The notes below the pieces were generated by a model. It made no database searches and was not told the origin of the DNA. It saw only the letters and a program-made list of their open reading frames with translations. Of a stretch of DNA of 64,000 bases, positions 26,056 to 37,021 are shown piece by piece (the first letter of the stretch is position 1; every line of letters begins with the position of its first letter). The stretch lies in assembly GCF_000014965.1 (NCBI RefSeq), contig NC_008554.1, positions 1,538,001 through 1,602,000 of the forward strand, written 5' to 3'. Origin of the DNA: Syntrophobacter fumaroxidans MPOB. Lineage in GTDB: Bacteria; Desulfobacterota; Syntrophobacteria; Syntrophobacterales; Syntrophobacteraceae. The position numbers and the translations under genes are program-made.

Positions 26056-26559
26056 TTATCGCACCGGCGGCTCCGAGCGGTCATCCAGCCGTTTCGGCTT
26101 CTGCGTGCGCGCCCCCAGAAACTCCTCCCGGCTGAGGTACCCGTCGCCGTTGACGTCCATCCGCCGGAACCGCCGTTCGGCCTGCACCGCTGAGCCGGAC
26201 ATGAACTCGTCATGAGACACCTTGCCGTCACGGCTGGCATCCATACCCTGGAACCGGGGCTGCGCCCCTCTGGGGGGCGCTCCGCCCCGGCGCTCCGCGG
26301 CGTCTTTTCGGGCTTTGTCCACTTGATCGCCGGTGAAATACCCGTCACCGTGGGTGTCCAACCTGCCGAAAAGCCTTTCCGCCCGTGCCTTCGCATCCGA
26401 AACAAATTCGTCGTGACTGACCCTGCCGTCGTAGTCGGTATCCAGGGCATCGAATCGCGCCTGGCGGTCCGGACCGCTCATTTGCGCACCCGCCGCTCCG
26501 GCGGCGAATATTATGGTCATGGCGACCGCAAGCTGAAGAAATCCGATTGATCGACTCAT
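26056..26559 (-). CDS. Exported EF-hand calcium-binding protein
   Basis: A 167-residue protein with a signal peptide (residues 1-25, ending AAGAQ) and four EF-hand loops: DTDYDGRVSHDE, DTHGDGYFTGDQ, DASRDGKVSHDE and DVNGDGYLSREE. Three loops have the canonical Glu at position 12; the second has Gln there, which usually weakens calcium binding. A Pro/Gly/Arg-rich linker separates the two EF pairs. Such 'calexcitin-like' exported proteins probably bind calcium in the periplasm; the function is unknown. Confidence 0.85.
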   Translation of the reverse strand: MSRSIGFLQLAVAMTIIFAAGAAGAQMSGPDRQARFDALDTDYDGRVSHDEFVSDAKARAERLFGRLDTHGDGYFTGDQVDKARKDAAERRGGAPPRGAQPRFQGMDASRDGKVSHDEFMSGSAVQAERRFRRMDVNGDGYLSREEFLGARTQKPKRLDDRSEPPVR

Positions 26560-26775
26560 TGGTCTGGCTCCCGATCGGGGTTTTCATTTGCCGCATGGCC
26601 GGGAACAACGCGGCGCATTCCGCAAATACGCGGCCACCGGCCGCATCGTGAGCGTCCCGGTTTTCCCGATGACCGCGAGATGACCCGCAATCCATGGAAC
26701 GGAAAAAGAACCGAAACTACACTTGAAACCGGGCGGAAAAGCCGCTCCCGAGGGTCACTCCAGAACCTGCGCGGA

Positions 26776-28521
26776 CTATTCCGGCATGAACGGCAAGCCT
26801 TCAAACGAAGGCTGCAGGTCGGCGACGATCCGCTCCAAGGTTTCCAGCAGCTCATCCCGGGGGCAAACGATCACGACGCCGGTTCGCCTGACCTTGATTT
26901 CCACTTCACCCTTTTGCAGCAACTTCTGACTCACGACGACCCGAATGGGGACCCCCAGCAGGTCCGCATCCTTGAGTTTCACTCCCGGGGATTCGTCGCG
27001 ATCGTCATAGATGGTGTCATAATGGGCGCCAAGTCGTTCATAGAGTGCTTGCGCCGCCTCCAGGATTTCGGGTTTCCTGCCCAGTGAACAGAGAATCACC
27101 TGGAATGGCGCGATGCTGTATGGAAAGCTCATGCCGCCCTCGTCGTGCCACTGCTCAACCGCGGACGCCATCAGCCGCTCAACGCCTATGCCGTAGCATC
27201 CCATGACCACACGCTGCTGATTCCCCGCGGCATCGAGATACGTGGCGTCCATGCTTTCCGCGGCGGTGTATTTCGTGCCCAGTTTGAACGTGTGCCCCAG
27301 CTCGATCCCCCGCCGGATACGCAGAATCCCCTCGGCGCACCGGGTGCAGCGGTCGCCGTCGCGCACCTCCGCGAGATCGGCCGCATCGAAGGGCGTGAAA
27401 TCGCGCCCGCAGACGACGTTCCTGTAGTGGACGTCGGGCGCGTTTCCACCCGCAACAAAGGGAGCCGGCCCCGTCACCGAGGCGTCGCACACGATCTTCA
27501 CACCGTGCAGGCCCACCGGAGAGAGGAACCCGGCATGCAGCCCCCTGGCCGAAAGACTTTTTTCAGGGGCAAAATCCACCTTGACGGCCTTCAGGTGGTT
27601 GGCGAGCTTGGTGGCGGAAACGGAAAAATCTCCTCTTATGACCGCCAAAACCAGCTCGCCGTCGGCTTCATAGGCCACGGTCTTGAGGAGGCGGTCTTCG
27701 GGACAGTCGAAAAAGCGCATCAGGTCCGCGATGGTTTTTATCCCCGGCGTGGGAACCGCTTCCATCGGGGGCGGAGCATCGCCCGAATACTTCACCGGGG
27801 GAATCAGGCCCTGCGCTTTTTCGGTGTTGGCCCGATAGTCGCACTGCGTGCACACGACGAACCGGTCCTCGCCGTTGGGGGATTCGAGCATGAATTCATG
27901 CGAACCCGTTCCGCCCATGATGCCCGAATCGGCCTCGATGGGCACGGTCGTCAGCCCGCACCGGGTGAATATCCTCAGGTAGGCGTTGAAAATCCTCGGA
28001 TAGTAGGCGTCCAGATCGGCAAAATCGGGATGAAAGCTGTAGGCGTCGTTCATGAAGAATTCCCGAACCCGGAGCAACCCGGCCCTCGGACGCGCCTCAT
28101 CGCGGATTTTCGTCTGGATCTGGTAGAGCATCACGGGCAGGTGACGGTATGAGCGCAGAAACTGCCTCGCAATATCGGTGATCACTTCCTCGTGAGTCAT
28201 GGCCAGAACGAATTCCCTGTCTTTGCGGTCTTTGATCCGGAATAGCTCCTGGCCGATATCGTAATACCGTGACGATTTCTTCCAAAGCTCGGCAGGGTTG
28301 AGAACCGGCATGGTGACCTCAAGCCCCTCGATGGCGTTCAGTTCTTCACGCAGAATGGCCTTTATCTTCTCGGCGACCCGGTGCCCCAGGGGCAGCAATG
28401 AATAGACTCCCGCCGCCACGGGGTGAATGTAGCAGCCGCGCAGAAGCAGGATATGCGATGGGGTCTCCGCTTCCTTGGGGACTTCGAACAGCGTATGGAT
28501 AAAGTATTTCGAATAACGCAT
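26776..28521 (-). CDS. proS: Prolyl-tRNA synthetase (bacterial type with insertion domain)
   Basis: A 581-residue class II synthetase. Motif 1 ([21 protein letters not shown]), motif 2 ([21 protein letters not shown]) and motif 3 ([16 protein letters not shown]) are present. The insertion of about 180 residues between motifs 2 and 3 (from roughly residue 225, with [18 protein letters not shown]) is the YbaK-like editing domain that clears mischarged Ala-tRNA. The C-terminal anticodon domain ends at the stop near 26776. The start ATG 28519-28521 is preceded on the minus strand by AAAGGCGG. Confidence 0.95.
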
Positions 28522-28945
28522 CGGTTCCGCCGCCTTTCTGCCATCCTCTGTATTATTGAAGCACTATCGATCCTCGACACGCGTGGCCACTGACCTTGCG
28601 ACACTATCACGTTCGGCATTCCGACCACAATAATAAATCGGGGACGCCGCGCATGGAAGCATGGTCGCCGAGCCCTTTCCCGGCAAGGCATCAAGGCCGT
28701 TCGGCCCGTCTTGACAGCCCCGAGGCGCTCTCTTAGTTTGTACATGAACCGGGGTTTGCGGGGCAATTGACGCGGTGTTCCTCTATTGTTGGGTATGGTA
28801 TATATAAACATTAATGAGTCTTACTTGGAGGGCGGGCTCCGGCGGTTGCAGGTCGTCGCATGGTCACGGATTCACCGCTGACGTCACGGGCGGAGCCGGA
28901 CGCACGGAAGCCCGCACGTGAGTGTGATTGTCCCGGGAGAGTGAT
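28522..28945. other. Intergenic between divergent proS and hsp20
   Basis: No gene is seen. An AT-rich patch around 28795-28815 (GGTATATATAAACATTAATG) stands out in an otherwise GC-rich region and may hold the hsp20 promoter; a TTGACG at 28771-28776 is too far upstream of the TATATA to pair with it properly. I find no CIRCE or sigma-32-type element. Confidence 0.4.
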
Positions 28946-29407
28946 GTGGTGAGAGACACGATGCTGAGCAAGCTTGCTGAAATGAAGCGACGAATGGACG
29001 CGCTTTATGCGGAGAGCTTCAAGCCTGAGAATGAGCAATCTGCGGATGTGGAAACCGCTGCCGTGGATTGGGAGCCGTCGGCGGACATTACGGAACGGGA
29101 AGACGCGGTCCGATTTTTCATCGACCTGCCCGGAGTGCTCGAGTCGGAGCTCACGGTTGAAGTTGCCGATAACAGGCTGGTGGTAAGGGGAAAGCGGGAA
29201 ATTCCGATTGAGGACGCGCCGGCATCAGCCTGCCGGTGTCATCGGGAGCGGCCTTATGGGTCTTTCCGCAGGGTGTTTGCCATTCCCGGCGATTGCCTCA
29301 CCGAATCCATCGGCGCCGAGCTGAAAGCCGGGGTCTTGTCCATCGAGATCCCCAGGCAGGCCCCGCACCGCGGCTCCGCTCACAAGGTTGAAGTTCGTTC
29401 GGAGTGA
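28946..29407 (+). CDS. Small heat-shock protein, Hsp20 family
   Basis: About 153 residues. The alpha-crystallin domain runs from about residue 45 ([36 protein letters not shown]) to GVLSIEIPR, which carries the end of the domain. [11 protein letters not shown] is typical. Hsp20 proteins are ATP-independent chaperones. GGGAG at 28935-28939 fits GTG 28946 (or GTG 28949); ATG 28961 is less well placed. It is followed 175 bp later by htpX, a heat-inducible protease, suggesting shared stress control. Confidence 0.85.
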   Translation: MVRDTMLSKLAEMKRRMDALYAESFKPENEQSADVETAAVDWEPSADITEREDAVRFFIDLPGVLESELTVEVADNRLVVRGKREIPIEDAPASACRCHRERPYGSFRRVFAIPGDCLTESIGAELKAGVLSIEIPRQAPHRGSAHKVEVRSE

Positions 29408-29583
29408 CGCCGACCGGGGGTTGCGGGAATCCCCTCTTGCCAAGTTCGGAACCGGGAGGATCGTCCGGGTGTTTTCCCGGACCGTGGGGATCGATGATCG
29501 AACGACAGACGGGCGGATTCCGCCCGGTGTCCCGGCAGGAGCCTCAGGCTCGCAGGACGCCGTCGCTCAAGGAGGTTTTCCAT

Positions 29584-30432
29584 ATGGGAAGCAGGTTTCG
29601 CACGACAGTTCTCCTGGCGGCACTCACCGCGTTGATCATATGGATCGGGGGTGCGGTCGGAGGTTCTCACGGCATGATGATAGCCTTCGTTTTGGCGCTC
29701 GTCATGAACGTGGGCAGTTATTGGTTCTCGGACAAGATCGTTTTGGCCATGTACCGGGCGCAGCCGTTGAGTGAGGCCGACGCCCCGCAGATTTACCGGA
29801 TTGTCAGAGAGCTCTCCGCGTCGGCCAACCTGCCGATGCCGAGGGTCTACCTGATTCCGGAATCCGCGCCGAACGCTTTCGCGACCGGCAGAAACCCGGA
29901 AAATGCAGTGATTGCTGTGACTGAAGGCCTGTGGCGCATTCTCACCCCGGATGAAATTCGAGGGGTGCTCGCACACGAACTGGCTCATGTGAAAAATCGC
30001 GACATCCTGGTGAGCTCAATCGCGGCGACCCTGGCCGGTGTGGTCATGATTCTCGCCAGGATGGCGCAGTGGGGAGCCTTGTTCGGCGGGGGGCGCAGCA
30101 GCAGTGACGAAGACAGCGGCGGAGGGATGCTCGGGCTGGTGGTTACTGCGATCCTGGCACCCATTGCGGCCATGCTGATACAGCTCGCCATTTCGAGGTC
30201 GCGCGAATATCTCGCCGACGAGACCGGGGCCGCCTTCTCGCACAACCCGGAATCCCTTGCGCGGGCGCTGGAAAAACTGGCCATGGCCTCGCACCAGAAC
30301 CCCATGGAGGACGCCAGCCCGTCCACGGCGCATCTCTTCATCGTGAATCCTCTTTCCGGACGGTCACTCGCCAACCTCTTCAGCACTCATCCCCCCATCG
30401 AAGAGCGCATACGGCGACTGCGCTCCATGTGA
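29584..30432 (+). CDS. htpX: Membrane zinc metalloprotease HtpX
   Basis: A 282-residue M48 protease that degrades damaged membrane proteins. Two N-terminal membrane helices (about residues 6-42), the zinc motif [13 protein letters not shown] (HExxH, about residues 136-148), two further membrane segments, and [11 protein letters not shown] (third zinc ligand Glu) are all seen. Substrate entry is from the cytoplasmic side. AAGGAGG at 29568-29574 decides ATG 29584 over the longer frame from 29404. It probably shares regulation with hsp20 just upstream. Confidence 0.95.
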   Translation: MGSRFRTTVLLAALTALIIWIGGAVGGSHGMMIAFVLALVMNVGSYWFSDKIVLAMYRAQPLSEADAPQIYRIVRELSASANLPMPRVYLIPESAPNAFATGRNPENAVIAVTEGLWRILTPDEIRGVLAHELAHVKNRDILVSSIAATLAGVVMILARMAQWGALFGGGRSSSDEDSGGGMLGLVVTAILAPIAAMLIQLAISRSREYLADETGAAFSHNPESLARALEKLAMASHQNPMEDASPSTAHLFIVNPLSGRSLANLFSTHPPIEERIRRLRSM

Positions 30433-30456
30433 TCCCTTCCGCCCGTTCCCGTTCCT

Positions 30457-30494
30457 CGGGTCCCCGGACCGTCTGACCGGCGCACGGGGACCCG
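30457..30494. terminator. Long hairpin after htpX
   Basis: CGGGTCCCCG (30457-30466) pairs perfectly with CGGGGACCCG (30485-30494), with an 18-base loop. It starts 25 bp after the htpX stop. No T-run follows, so it may be a Rho-dependent or RNA-stability element rather than an intrinsic terminator. Confidence 0.4.
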
Positions 30495-30702
30495 ACTCGA
30501 CGACCGATTGCACCGGAATGGGAATCGAGAGGCGAGGTGCGTGCTTTTGACACGCCTCGTGTGACGGGCATTTCGCTTCCCGGGGGTTCGGCCCGGACAA
30601 GGGCGGAGAATCTTCGTTTCGACGGCATTCTCAGGTTTTCCTGGTTGTCATGGGTTTGCGATGTGTGCCGCCGTCGGATCGGCTGCGGAACTGCGACTTT
30701 AT

Positions 30703-30731
30703 TTGACAGCAGGGTGTTTTTCCGCTACACA
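30703..30731 (+). promoter_or_regulatory. Possible promoter upstream of purA
   Basis: TTGACA (30703-30708), a 17-base spacer, then TACACA (30726-30731). The -35 is perfect and the spacing ideal, but the -10 matches only three positions. It lies 310 bp before the purA start. Confidence 0.3.
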
Positions 30732-30957
30732 GTTCTGTGGACCGGTCCTGCAAACCTTTTGTCAGCCGTGATGGAGGATGTTGTTCAGCCCGCTTCGGCG
30801 CATGCGACCGAAGAAAGCCGGTTTTGCGGTTGCCGGCCCCCGCAATTCGATTGTTGGTAGGAAGTTCTGCCGCCCAACTCTTCCCGAGTCCGTCATTCCC
30901 GGCCCCCTTTGCCTATCCGAAGCAGTTTCAGGGGACCTCGATTGCGCTCGGAGCTGA

Positions 30958-32331
<1,374 letters not shown>

Positions 32332-32638
32332 CGGGACGCTTCGCGGGTCCCCTGCGCTCAAATCGTAACCGCGCGCCACCCCCGCGGGAACCGGTATCCG
32401 GAGAACCCTTGAAATCCGGACCTTCTCCCGCGCGGGAGTGACCGGCAGACAACCGACCCACATGACCCGGTATCGAGTCCCGTTCGAGAGCGGGCTTGGT
32501 CTCATCGTGCCCGCGATCATCCGGAAAATCCATGGCCGATGATCTCCGGGCGTCACCGTGAGCCGCCGGTCCCCGCCGGCATGCGGAACGGCCGGACAGC
32601 CGACCGGTTCAGCCGCCGGGGGGAATAACCGTGAAGTT
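32332..32638. other. Intergenic after purA, no gene seen
   Basis: About 300 bp between convergent genes. I see no obvious terminator or repeat. Confidence 0.4.
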
Positions 32639-32986
32639 CTAGTCGAGCTCCTGTTCCAGGTCCTTGAAACAGTCTTCCATCCGGTACAGCGCCTTGTCCA
32701 ATTCGTCGAGCCTCCGGGCGAGGAGTAATTCGCGGGCCGTGTCTCGAATCTCGACGATGCGGCCCATCATTTTGAGCACCGGTCTTTTTTCGCCTTCGGG
32801 GATGGCCGGGTCTTTTGCAATTCTTGAAAGAACCTCCGCCATCTGGTAGAGAGAGGGCTCTTCGTCGAGCACCCGGTCGTACCGGTGGTCTTTCAGAAGC
32901 TTCGATAGGTTCGGGAGATTGCCGCGCAGCCCGGCCGAGCCGTAGACGGCCTGGATCCGGACGTCGATCTGCATGAGCTTGCTCAT
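32639..32986 (-). CDS. Small helical protein of unknown function
   Basis: A 115-residue, highly charged, all-helical protein without a signal peptide. The N-terminus MSKLMQIDVRIQ and the C-terminus YRMEDCFKDLEQELD are both helical, and the last 45 residues may form a coiled coil. I do not recognise the family. A GGGAAAA ribosome binding site precedes ATG 32984-32986 on the minus strand. It stands alone. Confidence 0.6.
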   Translation of the reverse strand: MSKLMQIDVRIQAVYGSAGLRGNLPNLSKLLKDHRYDRVLDEEPSLYQMAEVLSRIAKDPAIPEGEKRPVLKMMGRIVEIRDTARELLLARRLDELDKALYRMEDCFKDLEQELD

Positions 32987-33260
32987 TTTTTCCCTTTCAC
33001 ATGTCGTGCGGCACCTGCTTCGAAGAGCCGATGCGTTGCGTTGGCGCCCATATCGAGGTTCATTTCCCGCCCAAAGAACGGATACCCCGTCTGATCCATA
33101 CCTTACACCAGGCTGAAAGCAAAGGGTATGATGATCGACGTCAAAGTGGCGGGGACGCGCGGATATGCACCACGCAATTCACGGGTCCCCTCTGCCTGCA
33201 TGTTCCGTTCGTCGCGTGTTCCCCGTGTCTCTTTCTTCACCTGCCCGCCCGCGATCTTTG

Positions 33261-33348
33261 GCGGTCGCCGTGCGTGCGCGGGACAGGCGTACCCCACCAG
33301 TAAACCATCAGTTCAACGCCGCGGTCGCCGTGCGTGCGCGGGACAGGC
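33261..33348. CRISPR. CRISPR-like remnant: two exact 28-bp repeats, 32-bp spacer
   Basis: Two identical 28-bp copies (33261-33288 and 33321-33348), each starting GCGGTCGCCGTGCG and ending GCGGGACAGGC, are separated by a unique 32-bp sequence. Repeat length, spacer length and an internal imperfect hairpin (CCGTGC with GCGCGG) fit a type I-E-like repeat. On the minus strand the repeat translates as PVPRTHGDR, the kind of spurious peptide that I-E arrays give. Only two copies are seen and no cas gene lies in the window, so this would be an orphan remnant. Confidence 0.45.
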
Positions 33349-33399
33349 TTTGCGTGACGGCTGTTTGTGCCCACTCGGCGGTTTCGCCCGCCTAAAGGA

Positions 33400-33428
33400 T
33401 TGACACCGCTGCGGGTCTCAAGTATGGT
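33400..33428 (+). promoter_or_regulatory. Good sigma-70 promoter match upstream of fdhA
   Basis: TTGACA (33400-33405), a 17-base spacer, then TATGGT (33423-33428, four of six matches). Transcription would start near 33435, giving a leader of about 510 nt before fdhA that carries the 14-bp repeats. The link to fdhA is inference from position. Confidence 0.5.
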
Positions 33429-33683
33429 GACTTTGATAAAACAGGCACGCCACGCGCACTTCACCGGCAACAATTGTGCATCGTCTCGGCCTCGGGAAAG
33501 CGAGAGCCCACCGGGCATGGTTGTCGCGTTTCCTTTTGGCGAAATTTGCCAATTGCGGCACTGAAATTCCAGGTTTTCGGCAGATTGAATACTGGTGTCA
33601 CGGTTGAGAAAAATCCAACATTAGAAAAGGAGGGATGATTCGGTTTCAGGTTTGTGAATCGAAGTTACAAGTGTTCAGAGCAC

Positions 33684-33740
33684 TGATTGCGTAGAGTTGA
33701 TTGCATAGGGCTGATTGCGTAAAGCTGATTGATTGCATCC
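33684..33740. repeat. 14-bp tandem repeats upstream of fdhA
   Basis: Three units at 33684-33697, 33698-33711 and 33712-33725 (consensus TGATTGCRTARRGY) are followed by a partial fourth unit (TGATTGATTGCAT, from 33726). The period is exactly 14. The cluster lies about 205-265 bp upstream of the fdhA start and could be an array of protein-binding sites. Confidence 0.65.
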
Positions 33741-33946
33741 CGTTCGGACGAATTTGCCGCGGTCGTGACCGTGAGGCGGGGCGCCTCCCGTTGATCCTCT
33801 CCTGTTCATGACAGGAGAGAAACCTGTTGAAGACGGGGCCTGCGCCGGGCACCGCCTCATCGGGGGGGACCGCGTCGCGGCATGACTGCGGGATTCGGAC
33901 GGTCGTGATGCGCGGCAAGAGCAGTTCAAGAGAAAGGACGCAGAGT

Positions 33947-36900
33947 ATGAAGCTGACACGGAGAGATTTTCTCAAAATCTCTAGCGCAGCCACTGCGGGT
34001 CTCGCCTTGAGCGGGATGGGATTCAATCTCACTCCGGTACAGGCTTACACGTGGGAACTGCGCACCAAGGACGCCAAGGAAACCCCCACCATCTGCTGCT
34101 ACTGTGCGGTGGGATGCGGAATCATCTGCCACACCGACAAGAAGACCGGTCAAGTCATCTACACCGAAGGGGATGCAGACCATCCCATCAACGGAGGATC
34201 CCTTTGCGCAAAGGGAGCTTCATCGTATCAACTCGCCCAGAACCCCAAGCGCGTCACCAAGGTCCTCTACCGTGCGCCGAACAGTGACAAGTGGGTCGCC
34301 AAGGACTGGAAGTGGGCGCTCCAGGAAATCGCCAAACGGGTCAAGAAGAGCCGGGATGCGAGTTTCGTCGAGAAGAACGCCCAGGGCCAGATCGTCAACC
34401 GCTGCATGGGAATCGCATCGGTGGGCAGCGCCGCCATGGACAACGAGGAGTGCTGGATATACCAGGCCATGCTTCGCGCCCTCGGGCTGGTATACATCGA
34501 ACATCAGGCCCGCATTTGACACAGCGCCACTGTAGCGGCTCTGGCAGAGTCGTACGGACGCGGCGCAATGACCAACCACTGGATCGACCTCGCAAACGCG
34601 GACTGCATCCTCATCATGGGGAGCAACGCGGCGGAGAACCATCCCATTTCGTTCCGGTGGGTGATGAAGGCGAAGGACAAGGGGGCCGTGGTCATCAACG
34701 TGGATCCGCGCTTCACGAAGACTTCGACAAAATCCGACATCTACGCACCCCTGCGGTCCGGAACAGACATCGCCTTTCTGGGCGGCATGATCAAACATAT
34801 TCTCGAAAACAAGAAATTCTTCAATGATTACGTGATCAACTACACCAACGCCTCATACATTGTCGGAGAGAAATTCGATTTCAAGGACGGCCTGTTTTCC
34901 GGCTACAACGCCGAAAAACGCTCCTACGACAAGTCTTCCTGGGCTTATGAGCTCGACGAGAAGGGCGTCCCCAAGAAGGACCTCACGCTCCAGAACCCGC
35001 GTTGTGTGTTCCAGTTGCTCGCGAAGCACTACAGCCGGTATGACCTCGATACCGTCTCGAAGGTGACCGGAACTCCGAAAGACGATCTCACGAAAGTCTA
35101 CGAAGCCTACAGCGCCACCGGTGTTCCCGACAAGGCCGGCACCATCATGTACGCCATGGGCTGGTGCCAGCATTCGGTGGGGGTCCAGAATATTCGGACC
35201 ATGTCCATCATCCAGCTGCTCCTGGGGAACATGGGGATTGCCGGCGGCGGCGTGAACGCCCTGCGTGGCGAATCCAACGTGCAGGGGTCGACGGACCAGG
35301 GTTTGCTTTTCCACATCCTGCCCGGCTACCTGCCGACCCCGGCGGCTTCGCTGGCAACACTCGCGGATTACAACAAGAAGAACACTCCCGTCAGCAAGGA
35401 TCCGTTGAGCGCCAACTGGTGGCAGAACCGTCCCAAGTACCTGGTAAGCCTCCTCAAGACGCTGTATGGCGATGCCGCCAAACCGGAAAACGAATTCGCC
35501 TACGGCTGGCTTCCCAAGATCGATGACGGCAAGGCATACAGCTGGCTCGATCTCTTCGACGCCATGTACAAGAAGGAGTTCACCGGCTTCTTCTCGTGGG
35601 GGCAGAACCCCGCCTGCAGCGGCGCCAATTCGAACAAGACCCGGCAAGCCATGGCCAACCTGGACTGGATGGTCGTCGTCAACCTGTTCGAGAACGAAAC
35701 GGCGTCTTTCTGGAAAGGCCCCGGCATGAACCCGAAGAAGACCAAGACGGAGGTATTCTTCCTGCCGTGCTGCGCGTTTCTCGAAAAGGAAGGGTCGATT
35801 GCCAACAGCGGTCGCTGGGCGCAGTGGCGTTACAAGGCCCAGGAACCCGCCGGTCAATCGCTGCCCGACGGCGACATCATTTACGAGCTGTTCCTGGAAA
35901 TCCGCAAGCTTTACCAGAAACCCGGAGGAAAGTTCCCCGACCCGATTTTGAAGCTCCAGTGGAATTACGCCGCCAACCACAAGTTCGATCCCCACCTGGT
36001 GGCAAAGGAGATCAACGGGTACTGGCTCAAGGACACCACCGTGGGCGACAAGACGTTCAAGAAGGGGGATCTCGTCCCCGCTTTCGCCATGCTCAAGGAT
36101 GACGGTTCGACGTCCTGCGGCAACTGGATCTACTGCCAGAGCTACAACCAGGATGGGAACAACATGGCCCGCCGCGACAAGACCGACGACAGCGGCATCG
36201 GCCTTTACCCGAAGTGGGCGTGGGCCTGGCCGGTCAACCGCAGGATCATTTACAACCGCGCCTCCGTGGATCCTGCCGGAAAGCCGTGGAACCCGAAGAA
36301 GGCGGTCATCGAGTTCGTCGGAGAGGTCAAGGACGGAAAGTACACCACTCAGAAATGGAAGGGCGACGTTCCCGACGGACCGTGGTATCCGCTCAAGAAC
36401 CCCGACGGATCCGCCAGGGAAGACGGCAAGCTGGCATTCATCATGAAGCCGGACGGATACGCTTCCATCTATGGTCCGGGATTGGCCGACGGTCCTTTCC
36501 CCGAGCATTACGAACCCCTGGAATGCCCGGTGGAGAAAAACCTGTTCAGTTCCCGGATCACCAACCCGGTGGCGGCGGTATTCGGCACCGAAAAAGACAT
36601 CATCAAGTCGTGCGACCCGAAATTCCCGTTTGTGGGGACAACCTACCGCGTCACCGAGCATTGGCAGACGGGTGTTCTCACCCGCTGGCTCCCGTGGCTC
36701 CTCGAAGCCGAACCGCAGCTGTTCGTGGAAATGAGCGAAGAGCTCGCCAAGCTCAAGGAAATCAAGAACGGCGACAAGGTCATTGTGGAGTCTCCTCGAG
36801 GGAGCGTCGAAGCGGTGGCCATCGTCACCAAGCGGTGGAAGCCGTTCCAAATACAAGACCAGGAAGTGCATCAGGTCGGTCTGCCATGGCATTTCGGATG

Positions 36901-37018
36901 GGTCTGGCCGCCTGAAGGGGGTGACAGCGCCAACCTGCTGACTCCTTCCGTGGGAGATCCGAATACCCGTATTCCGGAATCCAAAGCATTCATGGTCAAT
37001 GTGCGGAAGAAAGGATAA
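33947..37018 (+). CDS. fdhA: Formate dehydrogenase catalytic subunit, selenocysteine at codon 191 (TGA)
   Basis: A 1023-residue molybdenum- or tungsten-bis-MGD enzyme that oxidises formate or reduces CO2. A Tat signal (RRDFLKIS at residues 5-12) leads to CCYCAVGCGIIC, the [4Fe-4S] ligands completed by SLCAKG. At 34517-34519 the codon is TGA, in frame between RI and HSATVAAL, exactly where formate dehydrogenases carry Sec followed by His. The frame continues without other stops to 37018, through NADCILIMGSNAAENHP and the C-terminal MGD-binding domain. It should be decoded by SelB with the hairpin just downstream. A plain stop reading would split it into two frames (ending 34519 and starting 34568). 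AAAGGACG precedes ATG 33947. fdhB follows three bases later. Confidence 0.95.
34530..34547 (+). promoter_or_regulatory. Candidate bacterial SECIS hairpin
   Basis: Ten bases after the TGA, CTGTAG (34530-34535) can pair with CT-G-GCAG (34541-34547) with one bulged G and a 5-base loop CGGCT. Bacterial SECIS elements lie at this distance and have a small GU/GC-rich loop with one bulge. The fold was made by eye, and other pairings are possible. Confidence 0.5.
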
Positions 37019-37021
37019 GCC

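Larger units (their letters stand above)
32987..33946. other. 960-bp regulatory-looking region upstream of the formate dehydrogenase
   Basis: No gene is seen. In order, the region holds a CRISPR-like repeat pair (33261-33348), a promoter match (33400-33428) and a 14-bp tandem repeat cluster (33684-33740), each listed separately. The long leader and the repeats suggest that fdhAB transcription or translation is controlled here; that is inference. Confidence 0.5.

Noticed and set aside
33442-33480. Two GG-N10-GC sigma-54-like matches upstream of fdhA
   Set aside because: The matches are partial, the two overlap in a GC-rich stretch where such spacing arises by chance, and the distance to fdhA is long.
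34517-34568. Reading the fdhA TGA as a frameshift or pseudogene stop
   Set aside because: The frame is unchanged on both sides, the codon sits at the conserved Sec position before His, and no other disruption is present.
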